A stretch of DNA of 64,000 bases from Laspinema olomoucense D3b (GTDB lineage Bacteria; Cyanobacteriota; Cyanobacteriia; Cyanobacteriales; Laspinemataceae), in NCBI RefSeq assembly GCF_025370785.1, contig NZ_JAMXFA010000006.1, forward strand, positions 94,924-158,923. Reading direction: 5' to 3'. Positions within the stretch are counted from its first letter, which is position 1; each line of letters begins with the position of its first letter. A model generated the notes under the pieces. The model worked only from the letters and a program-made list of their open reading frames with translations. It did no database searches and was not told the origin of the DNA. The translations under genes were made by a program, and so were the position numbers. Of this stretch, positions 1 to 14,492 are shown one piece after another.

Positions 1-107
1 ACCCGAATCACATTGTAGGGGCGTATTGCATACGCCCTGGATGGAGGGCGCAAGCATTGCGAACCAAATACCCGAATTACATTGTAGGGGCGTATTGCAT
101 ACGCCCT
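1..107. repeat. Two direct copies of a palindromic intergenic repeat
   Basis: Two near-identical 38-bp units (1-38 and 70-107) differ at one position. Each holds an inverted repeat, GGGCGTAT-TGC-ATACGCCC, that can form an 8-bp hairpin. They lie downstream of the kinase-FGE gene. This type of palindrome is dispersed in cyanobacterial genomes; a role as mobile repeat or mRNA 3' end is inferred. Confidence 0.75.
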
Positions 108-174
108 CCAGGTCGCTTTTAAGAGGGTAAAGGGGAAAAAAGAGCAGAGTGCAAGAGTGCTAAAGGGTAAAGGG

Positions 175-1929
175 CTACAAGAGTCCTGCGCCAACGAGAC
201 AGACACGAAACCCCAGGAAGTCGTCGAAGAAGTCGCGCGTGCCGACGCTGCGGTTGGCTGAACGGCAGCCAATCGGGTCGTCGCCCCAAGAACCGCCACG
301 CAGCACGTATGTTTTATTGCTTTTTTCTAACAAAACCTTCAGATTTGCCGAAGGATTTTGATAATGATTCTCATTCTCTTTGATCGTCTCATCCCATACG
401 CTACCATCCCTAGGCGCACCCTGATAATTGTCATGGAAGGGGTCGAAACACAATTCCCAAACATTACCATGTAAATCATACAACCCAAAGCCATTGGGGG
501 GAAAGCTCGCCACTGGGGTGGTTTCTTTTCGATACTCCCCCTTAGCTTCCTCAGCAACGGTGTAGTTGCCATCATAATTTGCCAGGTCGGTCGTAATAGC
601 TTCCCCAAAGGCAAAGGGAGTCATCGTCCCGCAACGGCAAGCATATTCCCATTCAGCTTCGCTGGGAAGGCGATATTCTTTGCCCGTCAGCTTGCTCAAT
701 CGAGCACACCACTCCACTGCATCATACCAAGATACCCGTTCAACGGGACGATTCCCGCCTTTGAAGTTAGAAGGGTCCGGGTCCAAATCCCGGACGATTG
801 TCCCCACTTGCGTCACCACAGTGCGCCATTGGTCTTGGGAGACGGGGGTTTTGCCCAGGAAAAAGGGAGAAACTTGCACACAATGCTGAGGACTTTCCCG
901 CCTAAACCATTCCACCTCATACTTTTTACACAGGCGCTCAATTTCCTCCTCTTCTGTCCCCATCCAAAATGTTCCGCCGGGGATTTGCACCATGTCCAAC
1001 CGCACCCCCTGACCCAAGTCCTGGGGATAAAACCGCGCCTGACCCGGTATTTTCTCAATAATTTTCCCCTGACGGTTGACCCGCACGGTTTCAAAACTAA
1101 AGGATGGTAAACCCCCTCCACCGTTAGGCAACAGGGCCAACCAATCCGCCACAGTTTGGGGGCGGTCTTCTGGCTTCACTGCCATCCCCTGCTTAATCGC
1201 GTTTTGTAGGTCTGGGGACCAATGGCTGGGAATATTCAGGCTCTCGCGCAACACCCGCATCCAGGAAATCGGCGGTGCAGTCCCCGTGAGCAGATAGTAC
1301 AGGGTGGCCGCCAAGGCATACACATCGGTAAATTCCCCCCGGTGTTCACGTTCGTCGTACTGCTCAACCGGCGCATAATGGTGCGTAAGGGTAGAGGTGT
1401 GGGTTTGGGTCAAATCGGGGATAAACTCCCGCGCAATGCCAAAATCAATCAGCACCGCTTCATCCGCAGGCAACCGAACCATAATGTTATCAGGCTTGAT
1501 ATCCCGATGGAGCAAACCCTTATCATGCAGGATGCTCAACGCTTCACCCACCTGCCGGATATAGCGTAACGCCACCGCCTCAGACAAGGCCCCCCGGTGC
1601 ACCACCAGGTCTTTTAAGTCCTGCCCCTGAATATATTCCATGACCATACAAGGCTGCCCTTCATGGGAGAAGTGATTCTCCACCTTGACAATATGGCGAT
1701 GGCGACAAATGGCGATTTTAGCCGTTTCCCGGTCAAAGTCCCGCATAAACTTATCCCGATAGGGGATGTACTCCGCCTCGGTCATCACCTTATCGTTCAG
1801 GGTTTTCAGCACCCACTGTTGACCCTTATTGTCTTTGACCAAGTAGGTGATGCCAAAACCGCCCGGTTTGAGCTTCTTTTGAATAGTGTAGCGGTTTCCA
1901 AAAATTTTCGTACCCGGTTGCCAAACCAT
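175..1929 (-). CDS. Ser/Thr protein kinase fused to formylglycine-generating-enzyme-like domain
   Basis: The protein has 584 residues. Residues about 10-270 form a Hanks-type kinase: glycine loop KPGGFGITY, catalytic loop HRDIKPDNIMV and Mg-binding DFG. From about residue 310 follows a SUMF1/FGE-sulfatase fold: GGTFWMGTEE, RLPSEAEWEYACR, LHGNVWELC and LRGGSWGD. No transmembrane segment is evident. In the family, such fusions occur in cyanobacteria as kinases with a C-terminal effector or sensor domain; true formylglycine-generating activity is not implied. The ATG at 1929 directly precedes the kinase fold. It stands alone, with about 500 bp between it and the 3' end of rpoC2. The kinase assignment is firm; the substrate is unknown. 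Confidence 0.93.
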   Translation of the reverse strand: MVWQPGTKIFGNRYTIQKKLKPGGFGITYLVKDNKGQQWVLKTLNDKVMTEAEYIPYRDKFMRDFDRETAKIAICRHRHIVKVENHFSHEGQPCMVMEYIQGQDLKDLVVHRGALSEAVALRYIRQVGEALSILHDKGLLHRDIKPDNIMVRLPADEAVLIDFGIAREFIPDLTQTHTSTLTHHYAPVEQYDEREHRGEFTDVYALAATLYYLLTGTAPPISWMRVLRESLNIPSHWSPDLQNAIKQGMAVKPEDRPQTVADWLALLPNGGGGLPSFSFETVRVNRQGKIIEKIPGQARFYPQDLGQGVRLDMVQIPGGTFWMGTEEEEIERLCKKYEVEWFRRESPQHCVQVSPFFLGKTPVSQDQWRTVVTQVGTIVRDLDPDPSNFKGGNRPVERVSWYDAVEWCARLSKLTGKEYRLPSEAEWEYACRCGTMTPFAFGEAITTDLANYDGNYTVAEEAKGEYRKETTPVASFPPNGFGLYDLHGNVWELCFDPFHDNYQGAPRDGSVWDETIKENENHYQNPSANLKVLLEKSNKTYVLRGGSWGDDPIGCRSANRSVGTRDFFDDFLGFRVCLVGAGLL

Positions 1930-2427
1930 TATGACAGGAGGAGAGACTACCTCCCTAGTTTACAGCAACTCCCCTCGGAGAACTCCCTTTTTTAAGGTAG
2001 ATCTGTTTGATGCTAACGGGGGAGTCAGAAAAAGACAGGCGTTCTCTTTCAGCTAAACATTTTTTTAAAGTATATTCACTTCAATCAATGTACTAAAAAA
2101 GTCCCAGATTTCGCAAGAAGCCAAGAGACAATTTTGCCAGAGGTTTATTATTAGACGGAAAAAGTTTAAAAACCGAACAAATCAACACTTAACCCCGGGG
2201 AATGTGGCTTTTATAACATTTAAAATATTTTGACAAAAATTGGTTATAACAGTGAGGGTTTTCTATCAAACCCCAAAGTTTATCATTACATATTTAGGAC
2301 TACCCTCCTTGCACTCAGTTTTAACCGACTCCCACCTGTGAGGCGGGGGTTTAAACCCCCGCCTATTGTCACTCCTTCCTATCCCCCGTTCGCCTCTTAA
2401 AAGAGCGGGTCTAAGGGGGAGAAGTCC
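1930..2427. other. Gene-free AT-rich spacer with two hairpins
   Basis: This spacer lies between the kinase start and the rpoC2 stop. Most is AT-rich with no convincing ORF. Its right part holds the palindrome at 2341-2364 and a weaker G/C-rich fold-back at about 2381-2421, both likely 3' structures of the rpo transcript. The kinase promoter should lie here but no clear -35/-10 pair could be fixed. Confidence 0.6.
2341..2364 (-). terminator. Perfect palindrome downstream of rpoC2
   Basis: AGGCGGGGG-TTTAAA-CCCCCGCCT is a perfect 9-bp stem about 65 bp beyond the rpoC2 stop. It has no U-tract on either strand, so it may be a 3'-end stabiliser rather than a classical intrinsic terminator. Confidence 0.5.
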
Positions 2428-5400
2428 TTACTCAAAATCATCCTCGATGTCATCATCATCATCAAAATCATCATCGTCCTCGAAGTCTTCCTCTAGGATG
2501 GAGATTGAGCGTACATCTTTGCCCGCTTTTACCCCCAAATCGGGTAGAGCAAACTCATCGTCCGCCTCTTCATCATCCTCGGGCAAAATCTCCTCCTCTA
2601 ACTCCATCCCGGTACTCCGGTAAGCCCGCGCCGTATGGTCATCGAGAACCACATCGGGAAACTCCTCCTCTTCCTCATCCAGCACCCCATCATAAGCACT
2701 ATCATCGGGAAGAAGCATCATATCCTCGTAGGCATTAAACCCAGTCCCCGCAGGAATCAGGCGTCCGATAATCACGTTCTCTTTCAAGCCACGCAGCCAG
2801 TCGGATTTGCCCTCGATCGCCGCTTCAGTTAGCACCCGAGTCGTCTCCTGGAAGGAAGCCGCCGAGATAAAGCTATCCGTATTCAACGACGCCTTAGTAA
2901 TCCCCAACAACAGCGGAGTGTACTTCGCAGGCGCACCGCCGGTAATCGACATGGCCTCATTCACCCGTTCCACCTGTTGCAGTTCAATCAACTCCCCAGG
3001 CAGCATGGTCGTATCCCCGCCATCATCGATTCGCACTTTGTTCGTCATCTGACGCACAATCACTTCAATGTGCTTATCACTAATATCAATCCCTTGGGAC
3101 AGATATACCGACTGCACCTCACTTACCAAGAACGTCTGCACCTGCTGGAAACTCAACAGCGTATGCTCATAATTCCGTTCCCCGGGCAGATTGAAGAAAA
3201 TCTCCAAAATCTCATGAGGATTTGACGGCCCATCAGTGAGCGGTTCCCCGGCTTTCACCCGTTGACCATCACTCACCAGCAGGGTCTGACCGGGGCCAAT
3301 CTCATAATCTGTAACGGCCCCGTCTTCTTCTACTACCTTCAAAATGACCGTATCATCATCCCCATAGACCACCTGGGCCACCCCGGGCAACGCTGCCAAA
3401 ATGCCACCCTCCTTGGGTTTACGGGCCTCCAGTAATTCCTCAATCCGGGGCAACCCTTGAATAATATCCCCAGTCTTGGCACGCTCAAACACCAGCAGCA
3501 CGAGGTTATCCCCCCGTTGCACTAAGGAGCCATCATCCACATGAAGCACGGCCCCAGGGGACACCCGGTAAGGACGAGCCAGCCGCATTTTTAGATGATA
3601 ATTCACCTGAGCCAAAGCAGAGGTCTCGGAAGGCTCCAAGGCAGTCACTTCCACCACTTGGCCTGAATCCGGTATCCGCACCCCGGGGGCCACTTCCGTA
3701 TTCTCCACCACAAAATCCCCCACTTTGACGGTGGGTTCTTCCTTGGATTCCACGGTAATCACATCATTATCCCGGACCACGAGGATCCGGCGAATGGCTT
3801 CTGCGCCTTCGCGAATCCCGCGAATTTCACCGGCTTCTTTGCCGAGAATCTCGGTACGGGCGACGACGGCCCCAGGGGGAATCCGGTCCCCATCTTTTAC
3901 CAACAGGCGAGTTTGGGTACTGCCTTGAGTGGTATCTGCCACCACATCGCGGCGAATGACTAAGGATTCCAGAATCACCAACTGTAAGCGCATGGGCGCA
4001 CCTTTAGAGGGGTCTAACTCCTCTGACGAGAGCAGTTCTTCTTCCTCCACGGGCACTAATTCAATGTCTGCGGCTAACCCCGGTGCATCTTTATCAATTT
4101 CCAGGACTAACTGGGTCCGCAGTAATTCCAACCCTTCTACAGATTTGACCCGTTCCCCATCTTTATAGGGCAAGCGCTGGACGGCGCGCAGTTGAATCAT
4201 GGCCTCTTCCCCATTGTTCAGGGATTCCTGAGAGGGAATGGCGGGTTCATCTAATACGGGATATTCTACGGCGGGACGCAGCAACAAGGCCGGACCTTCG
4301 GGGGTTTCCAGGATTTCGACATAGCGCAATTCCTGGGCGATGAGTCCGGGGATAATCTCTTGACCCGGATTGACGAGACTGCCATTGGCGATCGCCACTT
4401 CCTCGGGGTCCTCAATCATAATCAACTCCCCAGGCTTGATGGTCACCTCCCGGAGAATGTCATTTTTCTGGGTGACTTCGACAACACCGCTGCTGGCGCA
4501 TTTGATGTCTTTAACGATTTCTGTGGCAGCTTCGACAAACTGGCCGTCTTCCACCAGCAATAAGGAAATATCCTTGTTGATTTCGTGGCACTCCTCGGGA
4601 ATCCAGAGCAAAGTACCGCCTTTAACAACTTCATAGCCTTGTTTGGCTTTGCCGCGCTTGAGCACTTCCACCCCGGCATACTTGATAATCCCCCCGCTGT
4701 GAGTGCGGTAAGTCTCATCAATCAACTCGGCCACCACCTGATGATTCAACACCTTCGTTCCCGGTGTTGCCTTCAGGGAGAACAACTGTTTGCCAATGGT
4801 CTCAATAGTGTAATGGTCCCGACCGCCGGTGGAGGTGGCATAAACCGTCGCCCGGTCCAGAGTGACGGATGCGGTGATAATCTCGACCTCCCGAGGCATG
4901 GAAGAAGGTCGGTTTTCCATATCTTCCGGCAGACGGACAATCCCGCCATTATCGGTCACCAGCTTGGTTTCGGCGAGGACTCCACCCGGTTGAATGCGAT
5001 CGCCATTCTTGACCACAGGTTCAGCCCCAGGCGGCAAGTTATAGACTTCGCCGGACAAAATCCAGACCAGACCCCCCCGGCTTGCGGTGCGCGTGGCATT
5101 TCCCTGGCGGTCCTTCTTCTCCTCTGGCATCAAGTCGGCAAAGACCACTTCTCCTGCCAAGTCCGATGCCACATCCTTCGTGGCTTTCTCCGTGGTTCGG
5201 CGAGTGCGCCCGGGTAGAGGGACTTCGGCCAGTAGGGTCAACCGTTCCACTTTAGCCCCATCGTGAACCAAGAGGACGGTGCCTTGGAACACATCAAAGA
5301 CTTCCTTGCGGCCCTCGGCTTGCAGGGTAATTTCTGATTTGGCATTTTCTACCACGAAAGCATCTTCCCCATGACGGGTCCGGAATGCCCGCGCCCGCAT

Positions 5401-6501
5401 GGTGGGAGAATAATGGACGGTCCCTGAGAAGGTAGCGGTTACGGTCCGCGCGACTTCGGCGGTGAACACCCCTCCGGTGTGGAAGGTCCGCATGGTAAGC
5501 TGGGTGCCAGGTTCGCCAATGGATTGGGCGGCGATAATTCCGACCGCTTCTCCCATGTCTACGAGTTTGCCGTGGGCCAGACTCCAGCCATAGCAAAGCT
5601 GACAGACCGATCGCGAGGCTTCACAGGTCAGGGGCGATCGCACCATGACCCGTTCTACCCCATGTTTCATGATTTTTTCCGAGAGGTCATCATCCATTGG
5701 CTGATTGCGCGCGGCAATCAACTCCCCAGTTTGGGGGGAAATGATATCCTCGGCAGTGACCCGACCAAAGAGGCGATCGCTCAAAGGAATCAGAATCCGG
5801 TCCTCATCCTTCATCGACTCCATCGGAATTCCGCGAGTCGTCCCGCAGTCCACTTCCCGGACAATCACATCTTGGGAGACATCCACCAGACGCCGAGTCA
5901 GATAGCCTGAATCTGCCGTCCGTAGCGCGGTATCGACTAATCCCTTCCGCGCACCGTAGGAGGAGATGATATATTCGGTAACGGTCAGCCCTTCGCGGAA
6001 ATTGGTTTTAATGGGTAAGTCAATAATTTCCCCCTGGGGGTTTGCCATCAACCCGCGCATCCCCACCAACTGCCGCACCTGAGAGACGTTCCCCCGCGCC
6101 CCAGAGAAGGCCATCATATACACTGAGTTCAGGGGGTCGGTCTCTTTGAAGTGACGCACCACTTCATCTTTGAGGGATTCACTGGTACTATTCCAAGTAT
6201 CAATAACTTTCTGGAAACGCTCTACTTCAGTGATTTCCCCTCGGGCATAGCGGCTTTCTGTTAAGGTGATTTCCCGTTCCGCCCCCATTAACAAGTCTCG
6301 CTTTGAAGGCGGAATCATCAAGTCATCCACACTAATGGAGACCCCGGCCTTGGTTGCATAGCGAAATCCCAAGTCTTTCAGGCGATCGGCAATTTGTGCA
6401 CTTCGGGCCGTCCCATGCTGCACAAAAGTGCGGGAAATTAGGCTTTTAATTTGGCCTTTATTAATAACTCGGTTGTAGAAAGTGAACTTATTTTTAGTCA
6501 T
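2428..6501 (-). CDS. rpoC2: DNA-directed RNA polymerase subunit beta' (C-terminal part, RpoC2)
   Basis: The protein has 1357 residues and is the C-terminal half of beta', separate from RpoC1 as in all cyanobacteria and plastids. It carries the trigger-loop and bridge-helix region ([35 protein letters not shown]), then a long insertion rich in beta-rich hammerhead-type repeats (SI3), and ends in an extreme Asp/Glu tail of about 35 residues. The zinc-site cysteines are in VDCGTTRG and [13 protein letters not shown]. It is the last gene of the rpsT-tatD-rpoB-rpoC1-rpoC2 cluster, and a heptamer-repeat spacer separates it from rpoC1. The start [11 protein letters not shown] matches the family start. 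Confidence 0.98.
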   Translation of the reverse strand: MTKNKFTFYNRVINKGQIKSLISRTFVQHGTARSAQIADRLKDLGFRYATKAGVSISVDDLMIPPSKRDLLMGAEREITLTESRYARGEITEVERFQKVIDTWNSTSESLKDEVVRHFKETDPLNSVYMMAFSGARGNVSQVRQLVGMRGLMANPQGEIIDLPIKTNFREGLTVTEYIISSYGARKGLVDTALRTADSGYLTRRLVDVSQDVIVREVDCGTTRGIPMESMKDEDRILIPLSDRLFGRVTAEDIISPQTGELIAARNQPMDDDLSEKIMKHGVERVMVRSPLTCEASRSVCQLCYGWSLAHGKLVDMGEAVGIIAAQSIGEPGTQLTMRTFHTGGVFTAEVARTVTATFSGTVHYSPTMRARAFRTRHGEDAFVVENAKSEITLQAEGRKEVFDVFQGTVLLVHDGAKVERLTLLAEVPLPGRTRRTTEKATKDVASDLAGEVVFADLMPEEKKDRQGNATRTASRGGLVWILSGEVYNLPPGAEPVVKNGDRIQPGGVLAETKLVTDNGGIVRLPEDMENRPSSMPREVEIITASVTLDRATVYATSTGGRDHYTIETIGKQLFSLKATPGTKVLNHQVVAELIDETYRTHSGGIIKYAGVEVLKRGKAKQGYEVVKGGTLLWIPEECHEINKDISLLLVEDGQFVEAATEIVKDIKCASSGVVEVTQKNDILREVTIKPGELIMIEDPEEVAIANGSLVNPGQEIIPGLIAQELRYVEILETPEGPALLLRPAVEYPVLDEPAIPSQESLNNGEEAMIQLRAVQRLPYKDGERVKSVEGLELLRTQLVLEIDKDAPGLAADIELVPVEEEELLSSEELDPSKGAPMRLQLVILESLVIRRDVVADTTQGSTQTRLLVKDGDRIPPGAVVARTEILGKEAGEIRGIREGAEAIRRILVVRDNDVITVESKEEPTVKVGDFVVENTEVAPGVRIPDSGQVVEVTALEPSETSALAQVNYHLKMRLARPYRVSPGAVLHVDDGSLVQRGDNLVLLVFERAKTGDIIQGLPRIEELLEARKPKEGGILAALPGVAQVVYGDDDTVILKVVEEDGAVTDYEIGPGQTLLVSDGQRVKAGEPLTDGPSNPHEILEIFFNLPGERNYEHTLLSFQQVQTFLVSEVQSVYLSQGIDISDKHIEVIVRQMTNKVRIDDGGDTTMLPGELIELQQVERVNEAMSITGGAPAKYTPLLLGITKASLNTDSFISAASFQETTRVLTEAAIEGKSDWLRGLKENVIIGRLIPAGTGFNAYEDMMLLPDDSAYDGVLDEEEEEFPDVVLDDHTARAYRSTGMELEEEILPEDDEEADDEFALPDLGVKAGKDVRSISILEEDFEDDDDFDDDDDIEDDFE

Positions 6502-6768
6502 TAGTCCTTTGTCCTTTGTCCTTTGTGCTGTGTCCTTTGTGCTGTGTCCTTTGTGCTTTGTGCTTTGTCCTTTGTGCTTTGTGCTTTGTGCTTTGTGCTT
6601 TGTCCTTTGACTGATGAGAGAAGATTGGGGGATGGGGGGGACCGCGATCGAGATTGGGGGAATGGGGGGATTATTTGTCTTGAGCTTCCCCTGCTTCCCC
6701 TGCCTCCCTATCTTCCCCTGCCTCCCTATCCTCCCTATCCTCCCCTGCTTCCCTATCTCCTGACCGCC
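6502..6768 (-). repeat. Heptanucleotide repeats (STRR-like) in the rpoC1-rpoC2 spacer
   Basis: From about 6506 to 6608 the plus strand is an array of about fifteen 7-bp units alternating CCTTTGT, GCTTTGT and GCTGTGT, immediately upstream of the rpoC2 start. A second low-complexity tract, rich in CCTCCCTAT and CCCCTGC units, runs from about 6680 to 6762 up to the rpoC1 stop. Short tandemly repeated heptanucleotides are a known cyanobacterial feature. Both tracts would be transcribed in the rpo mRNA. Confidence 0.85.
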
Positions 6769-8643
6769 TTAACTCAACACATCCGCGATGGTTTTATTGA
6801 AGATAATTCGGCCTGCGGTGGTGTGAATATATTGGGACAAGATATTGCCATTGGCATCTTCTCGGATGCGGCGATCGGCATAGAGTTTGGTCACCGTTCC
6901 ATCAGAATGCCGTGTGATTTCTGGTTCGGTTTCTTTGGTATCTGAATCAATATCCCAGTTCAAATCGATGCGCACCCAAATCAAGGCGTGTAACTCAATC
7001 AACCCTTGTTCATAAGCAATAATCGCATCCTGCAATGAGGCAAAATAACCTCCTGCACCCTTATGAGCTTTGGGATTATGGGCCGTCAAATAATAACAAC
7101 CCAACACCATATCCTGAGAGGGAGTAACAATAGGCCGTCCCGTTGCCGGAGACATAATATTGTTAGAAGCCAACATCAACAACCGTGCTTCTGCTTGTGC
7201 CTCTAAACCCAGAGGAACGTGCACCGCCATTTGGTCTCCATCAAAGTCAGCATTAAATGCTGGACAAACTAACGGGTGCAATTGAATCGCTCGTCCATCC
7301 ACCAAAATTGGCTCAAACGCTTGAATCCCTAAACGGTGGAGGGTCGGTGCGCGGTTTAACAGGACGGGATGGGATTCAATCACCTCTTCCAATACATCCC
7401 AAACACTCGGATCTGCTCGTTGAATCAGCTTTTTCGCCGCCTTAATATTGTTCACCAAACCCTGACGAATCAGGCGGTGAATCACGAAGGGTTGGAATAG
7501 CTCGATCGCCATTTCCCGAGGCAATCCGCACTGGTGAATCTTCAGTTTTGGACCGACGACAATCACGGAACGTCCGGAATAGTCCACCCGTTTTCCGAGC
7601 AAGTTTTGCCGGAAACGACCTTGTTTCCCTTCGATAATGTCGGACAAAGATTTCAGCGGGCGGTTATTTGCACCCACCACGGTCCGTCCCCGACGACCAT
7701 TATCAATTAAGGCATCCACCGCCTCCTGCAACATCCGTTTTTCATTCCGAATGATGATTTCCGGGGCCAAAATCTCCTGGAGGCGGGCTAATCGATTATT
7801 CCGGTTAATCACCCGTCGGTACAAATCATTGAGGTCACTGGTAGCAAACCGTCCCCCATCCAACTGCACCATCGGGCGCAAGTCCGGGGGAATCACAGGA
7901 ATGTATTCCAGGACCATCCAATCCGGTTGAGATCCCGTGGCGATAAAGTTATCAATGACGCGCAAGCGCTTAATCAGTTTGGCCCGCTTTTGCCCTTTGG
8001 AGTTAGCGATTTCTTCACGCAACTGTTCCGCTTCAGCTTCTAAATCGAGGTCTTGCAATAACCGTTGCAACGCTTCGGCACCAATCCCAACTTCAATGCC
8101 GATGAGTTCCGTATCCTCACTGTAGAGTTGGTCCTCAATTTCCATCCAAGCATCTTCACTCAGCAGTTGCTTGTATTGCAGATTATCTGCATTTCCCGGA
8201 CTGAGAACACAATAGGCATTGAAGTAGACAATTTGTTCTACATCGCGCAAAGGCATATCGAGGAGAATGGCGATATAGCTAGGAATCCCCTTGAGATACC
8301 AAACGTGAGCCACCGGCGCGGCTAACCGAATAAAGCCCATGCGATGCCGACGCACGCGAGACTCGGTAACTTCTACGCCACATCTCTCACAAACAATACC
8401 GCGATGTCGAACTCGCTTATATTTACCGCAATGACATTCCCAATCTTTGGCAGGACCAAAAATCCGCTCACAAAATAAACCGTCCATTTCCGGTTTTAAG
8501 GTGCGGTAATTAATGGTTTCTGGTTTGGTGACCTCGCCGACAATTTGACCATTCGGCAGAGTTCTTTCACCCCATTGCCGAATTCGGTCTGGGGAGGCGA
8601 TCGCAATCTTTACATAATCAAAGCGTTGCTCAATCTTTGGCAT
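6769..8643 (-). CDS. rpoC1: DNA-directed RNA polymerase subunit gamma (RpoC1)
   Basis: The protein has 624 residues and corresponds to the N-terminal half of bacterial beta'. It shows the N-terminal zinc-finger cysteines ([20 protein letters not shown]) and the catalytic Mg-binding motif NADFDGD within [17 protein letters not shown]. The lid/rudder and active-site regions are complete and the length is normal for cyanobacteria. It lies between rpoB and rpoC2 in the same direction; both spacers are filled with low-complexity repeats. The start [13 protein letters not shown] is the conserved one. Confidence 0.98.
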   Translation of the reverse strand: MPKIEQRFDYVKIAIASPDRIRQWGERTLPNGQIVGEVTKPETINYRTLKPEMDGLFCERIFGPAKDWECHCGKYKRVRHRGIVCERCGVEVTESRVRRHRMGFIRLAAPVAHVWYLKGIPSYIAILLDMPLRDVEQIVYFNAYCVLSPGNADNLQYKQLLSEDAWMEIEDQLYSEDTELIGIEVGIGAEALQRLLQDLDLEAEAEQLREEIANSKGQKRAKLIKRLRVIDNFIATGSQPDWMVLEYIPVIPPDLRPMVQLDGGRFATSDLNDLYRRVINRNNRLARLQEILAPEIIIRNEKRMLQEAVDALIDNGRRGRTVVGANNRPLKSLSDIIEGKQGRFRQNLLGKRVDYSGRSVIVVGPKLKIHQCGLPREMAIELFQPFVIHRLIRQGLVNNIKAAKKLIQRADPSVWDVLEEVIESHPVLLNRAPTLHRLGIQAFEPILVDGRAIQLHPLVCPAFNADFDGDQMAVHVPLGLEAQAEARLLMLASNNIMSPATGRPIVTPSQDMVLGCYYLTAHNPKAHKGAGGYFASLQDAIIAYEQGLIELHALIWVRIDLNWDIDSDTKETEPEITRHSDGTVTKLYADRRIREDANGNILSQYIHTTAGRIIFNKTIADVLS

Positions 8644-8663
8644 TCGATGATATCCCCTTGTAA

Positions 8664-12155
<3,492 letters not shown>

Positions 12156-12592
12156 TTGTGTCGATCGCCTCTACGCTGTGAATTCTACGCAAGTTAGGGA
12201 AGGAGATAATAAAGACCTGTGACGGAAGAAGGAAGGGATGCTTATTGAGCGTTCATCCTTTGTCCTTGTCTTTTGTTTCAAAGAGTGCTTTTGGGTGACG
12301 CAGTTTGGTTTAAACTCCCGTTTTGGCTTGGCACAGTTCTCGGGTTAAAGATAGGTTTTTTTCTAGCAACGTTATTCGGCTCCCAATCAACGATTTAAGC
12401 TATCCATTAAGGGATAGCTACTGCGGTGAAATTCAGATTTAGGCAATTTTTGCATTTTTTTCAGGTAACCCATTATTATAGCTTCGTTCGTTTTTAGCGT
12501 CAAGGAATGGTCTAGGTTTAGGGTGCGATCGCAGAGTGGATGAGAACAGCCCCGCCCTTGCTTTGTGGGGGTGTTCTATTTTAAGGGTCAAC
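12156..12592. other. Gene-free spacer between tatD and rpoB
   Basis: No ORF is credible here. The spacer should hold the rpoB leader and probably its own promoter. An 8-bp hairpin (AGCTATCC / GGATAGCT, 12398-12419) with a 6-nt loop is the only clear structure. No confident -10/-35 pair was found. Confidence 0.5.
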
Positions 12593-13375
12593 TCATCCCA
12601 GGGTGAGTTGAAAGAGGCGACAGGCATTTTCTGTGGTTTGGGCGGCTAAGGTTTCTAAAGAAACCCCGCGCAGGGTCGCCACTTGTTCCGCCACATAACG
12701 AACGTAGGCGGGTTCATTGCGTTTCCCGCGTTTGGGAACCGGGGCCAAAAACGGGCAGTCAGTTTCGACCAGGAGGCGATCGCTGGGCACGAGACGAGCG
12801 GACTCTTGAATGCTTTGAGCATTCTTGAAGGTGACAATCCCGCTAAAGCTAATATAAAAGCCTAGGTCTAGAAACCTTATGGTCTCTTCGGGAGTTCCGC
12901 CCCAACAATGCATGACCCCGGGAACGGGACCGCGATCGCCCCAGAAACTCTGCAATAGTTCAGCCATCGCCTCGGACGCATCCCGACAATGGATAATCAC
13001 CGCCTTATTCAGCCGCTGGGCTATTTCTAGCTGGGCGATAAAGGCTTCTTCTTGCTGCTGTTGATTTTCGGCCTTATAAAAGTCTAGCCCAGTTTCTCCA
13101 ATGGCGACAACTCGCGCATCGGATGCGGCTAATTCTTCAATTCGAGCGGCCATCTGGTCAGACCATTGATGGGCCTCCAGAGGATGTAAGCCCACGGCGA
13201 AGGAAATTTCCCCAAACCGATTGGCGAGTCCTTGAATGGTGCCAAATTCTTCAGGGGTGACGCAGGAATGCACAAGATGCACGACCCCAGCTTCATGCCA
13301 ACGTTCGCGGACCGCCTCTAAATCGCGGTCAAACCGCTCAAAATTAATGTGAACGTGGGTATCTATCAATTGCAT
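12593..13375 (-). CDS. tatD: TatD family metal-dependent hydrolase
   Basis: The protein has 260 residues, full length for the TatD/YcfH family of two-metal deoxyribonuclease-like hydrolases with a TIM-barrel fold. Metal ligands are visible: DTHVHINF at the N-terminus, [23 protein letters not shown] and the late ETDCPFLAP. It sits between rpsT and rpoB on the same strand, the conserved cyanobacterial order. The cellular substrate is uncertain; 3'-5' exonuclease activity is known for E. coli TatD. The start MQLIDTHVH is the family start. Confidence 0.94.
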   Translation of the reverse strand: MQLIDTHVHINFERFDRDLEAVRERWHEAGVVHLVHSCVTPEEFGTIQGLANRFGEISFAVGLHPLEAHQWSDQMAARIEELAASDARVVAIGETGLDFYKAENQQQQEEAFIAQLEIAQRLNKAVIIHCRDASEAMAELLQSFWGDRGPVPGVMHCWGGTPEETIRFLDLGFYISFSGIVTFKNAQSIQESARLVPSDRLLVETDCPFLAPVPKRGKRNEPAYVRYVAEQVATLRGVSLETLAAQTTENACRLFQLTLG

Positions 13376-13482
13376 CGGAATCGACGCGCTCTTGGGATGG
13401 AATGATTTACCCGATGAAAGCCGCGAGGTTTCGCGTCTTTAAACAAGGGAGTGAATGAGTGAAAAATCAGCAGGGGGAATGG

Positions 13483-13518
13483 GGTTGGACTACGGCTTTT
13501 AGGGCTTTTAGTCCAACC
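13483..13518 (-). terminator. Hairpin between rpsT and tatD
   Basis: GGTTGGACTA and TAGTCCAACC form a perfect 10-bp stem around a 16-nt loop containing runs of T. It lies 65 bp past the rpsT stop and could attenuate transcription from rpsT into tatD. There is no strong U-tract after the stem. Confidence 0.5.
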
Positions 13519-13581
13519 AACAAGGACGCCCTCGGTATTCCGATGTCGTCCATGACCTCAACCCTGCGTTGTGGGTCATCC

Positions 13582-13887
13582 CTAGGAGGCAGCCGATTGA
13601 GCCAATACTTGTTGTTTAACAACTCTGGCTAAATTGGATTTTTTGCGAGCGCCGTTGTTGGGATGAAGAACGCCGCATTTTACTGCTTTGTCGATCTTGC
13701 TGTAAGCGGCATTGAGCCGATTATGGATCTCTTCCTTCAACTCCGGTGTTGGATTGCTGCCGTATTGCTCGGCAGAGATTACACATTTCTTGATCAGGGT
13801 TTTAACCGCTGATTTGTAAGATTTGTTACGCAAGCGATTGCGTTCGGCGATTTGGACGCGCTTGATAGCAGACTTAATGTTAGCCAC
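13582..13887 (-). CDS. rpsT: 30S ribosomal protein S20
   Basis: The protein has 101 residues, usual for cyanobacterial S20. It is basic and helical, with the N-terminus [17 protein letters not shown] and the family segment [14 protein letters not shown] near the end. S20 binds 16S rRNA in the body of the small subunit. It heads the rpsT-tatD-rpoB-rpoC1-rpoC2 cluster and is preceded by an unusually long, structured leader of about 330 nt (see the leader entry). Confidence 0.97.
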   Translation of the reverse strand: MANIKSAIKRVQIAERNRLRNKSYKSAVKTLIKKCVISAEQYGSNPTPELKEEIHNRLNAAYSKIDKAVKCGVLHPNNGARKKSNLARVVKQQVLAQSAAS

Positions 13888-14218
13888 AGTCGATTAGCCC
13901 AGAACTCAATACGGGAACAATTTGGACGATTCTCCACCCTAAAGCAGCAGAGATTCTTGGGCTGAATGGGGCCTCCACTGAGAGATCCAGTTTCGGTCTT
14001 ATCCGTTCAGGTCTAGCCAGAACCGATGCTTTCACATCGTCCCTTTAAAGGCTACTCCCCAAGCTTGACTTCGCGTGCGCCCCACGCTAGTGGATTTTTT
14101 CCGTGCTGACCGCAGGGTCTCCAAGTTTTTTACGGATAGTGACGGTTCGGCTTTCCAAGTTGCGGAATAGGACGTTAACCCTGTTTCCTCGCACCTTGGC
14201 TGGTCAGCGACCCAATAG
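13888..14218 (-). ncRNA. Structured leader of rpsT, or separate small RNA
   Basis: About 330 bp upstream of rpsT has no ORF but many local inverted repeats. Read on the minus strand, an outer pair GCTGACC/GGTCAGC encloses CAGGGT/ACCCTG. Further on come CGATG-TGAAAG-CATCG, GTTC/GAAC and ACTG-GATCTCT-CAGT hairpins, then the rpsT start. S20 represses its own synthesis in E. coli, so autogenous control is possible, but no known S20 leader motif was recognised. A processed small RNA is the alternative. Confidence 0.45.
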
Positions 14219-14256
14219 ATTTTAACACAGAAAGGAATTTTAACACATAAAGGAAG
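14219..14256 (-). promoter_or_regulatory. Duplicated 18-bp unit with twin -10-like boxes upstream of rpsT
   Basis: Two tandem 18-bp units (TTTTAACACAGAAAGGAA and TTTTAACACATAAAGGAA) differ at one base. On the minus strand each gives GTGTTAAAAT, containing a TAAAAT -10-like box, just upstream of the structured rpsT leader. No clear -35 boxes accompany them, so the promoter role is tentative. Confidence 0.4.
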
Positions 14257-14492
14257 TTAAGGCGCAAGAATGATGCTCATCCTAGAAGAATGAGGGTTTC
14301 CAGCGTCATGTTTTTGAGAAAACACTATACCATCGAATCAACGGGAAAATGCATTTCCGTTGAAGAAAATCCAGGTTAAGCTAGAGAAGACGGGGACGGG
14401 TAAGCCAAAGCAAAAGCATCGGTAGTCGCGGTTGATGTGGCGAGCGACCCGTTCTCCTCAAGGGCAATACCTGTCGATTATCTCCTAACTCC
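14257..14492. other. Divergent spacer between rpsT leader and hisD
   Basis: This is the divergent promoter region. No ORF on either strand is convincing; the one reading through 14381-14617 on the minus strand overlaps hisD and lacks any recognisable domain. A hisD promoter is expected here but could not be assigned. Confidence 0.4.

Noticed and set aside
2366-2623. Ser-rich frame opposite the rpoC2 3' end
   Set aside because: It is the antisense of the Asp/Glu-rich tail of RpoC2 (GAT/GAA read as ATC/TTC and TCA/TCT), a composition artefact.
14050-14090. yybP-ykoY manganese riboswitch in the rpsT leader
   Set aside because: GGGGAGTAGCC occurs on the minus strand, but the required GTCAACATAC segment is missing.
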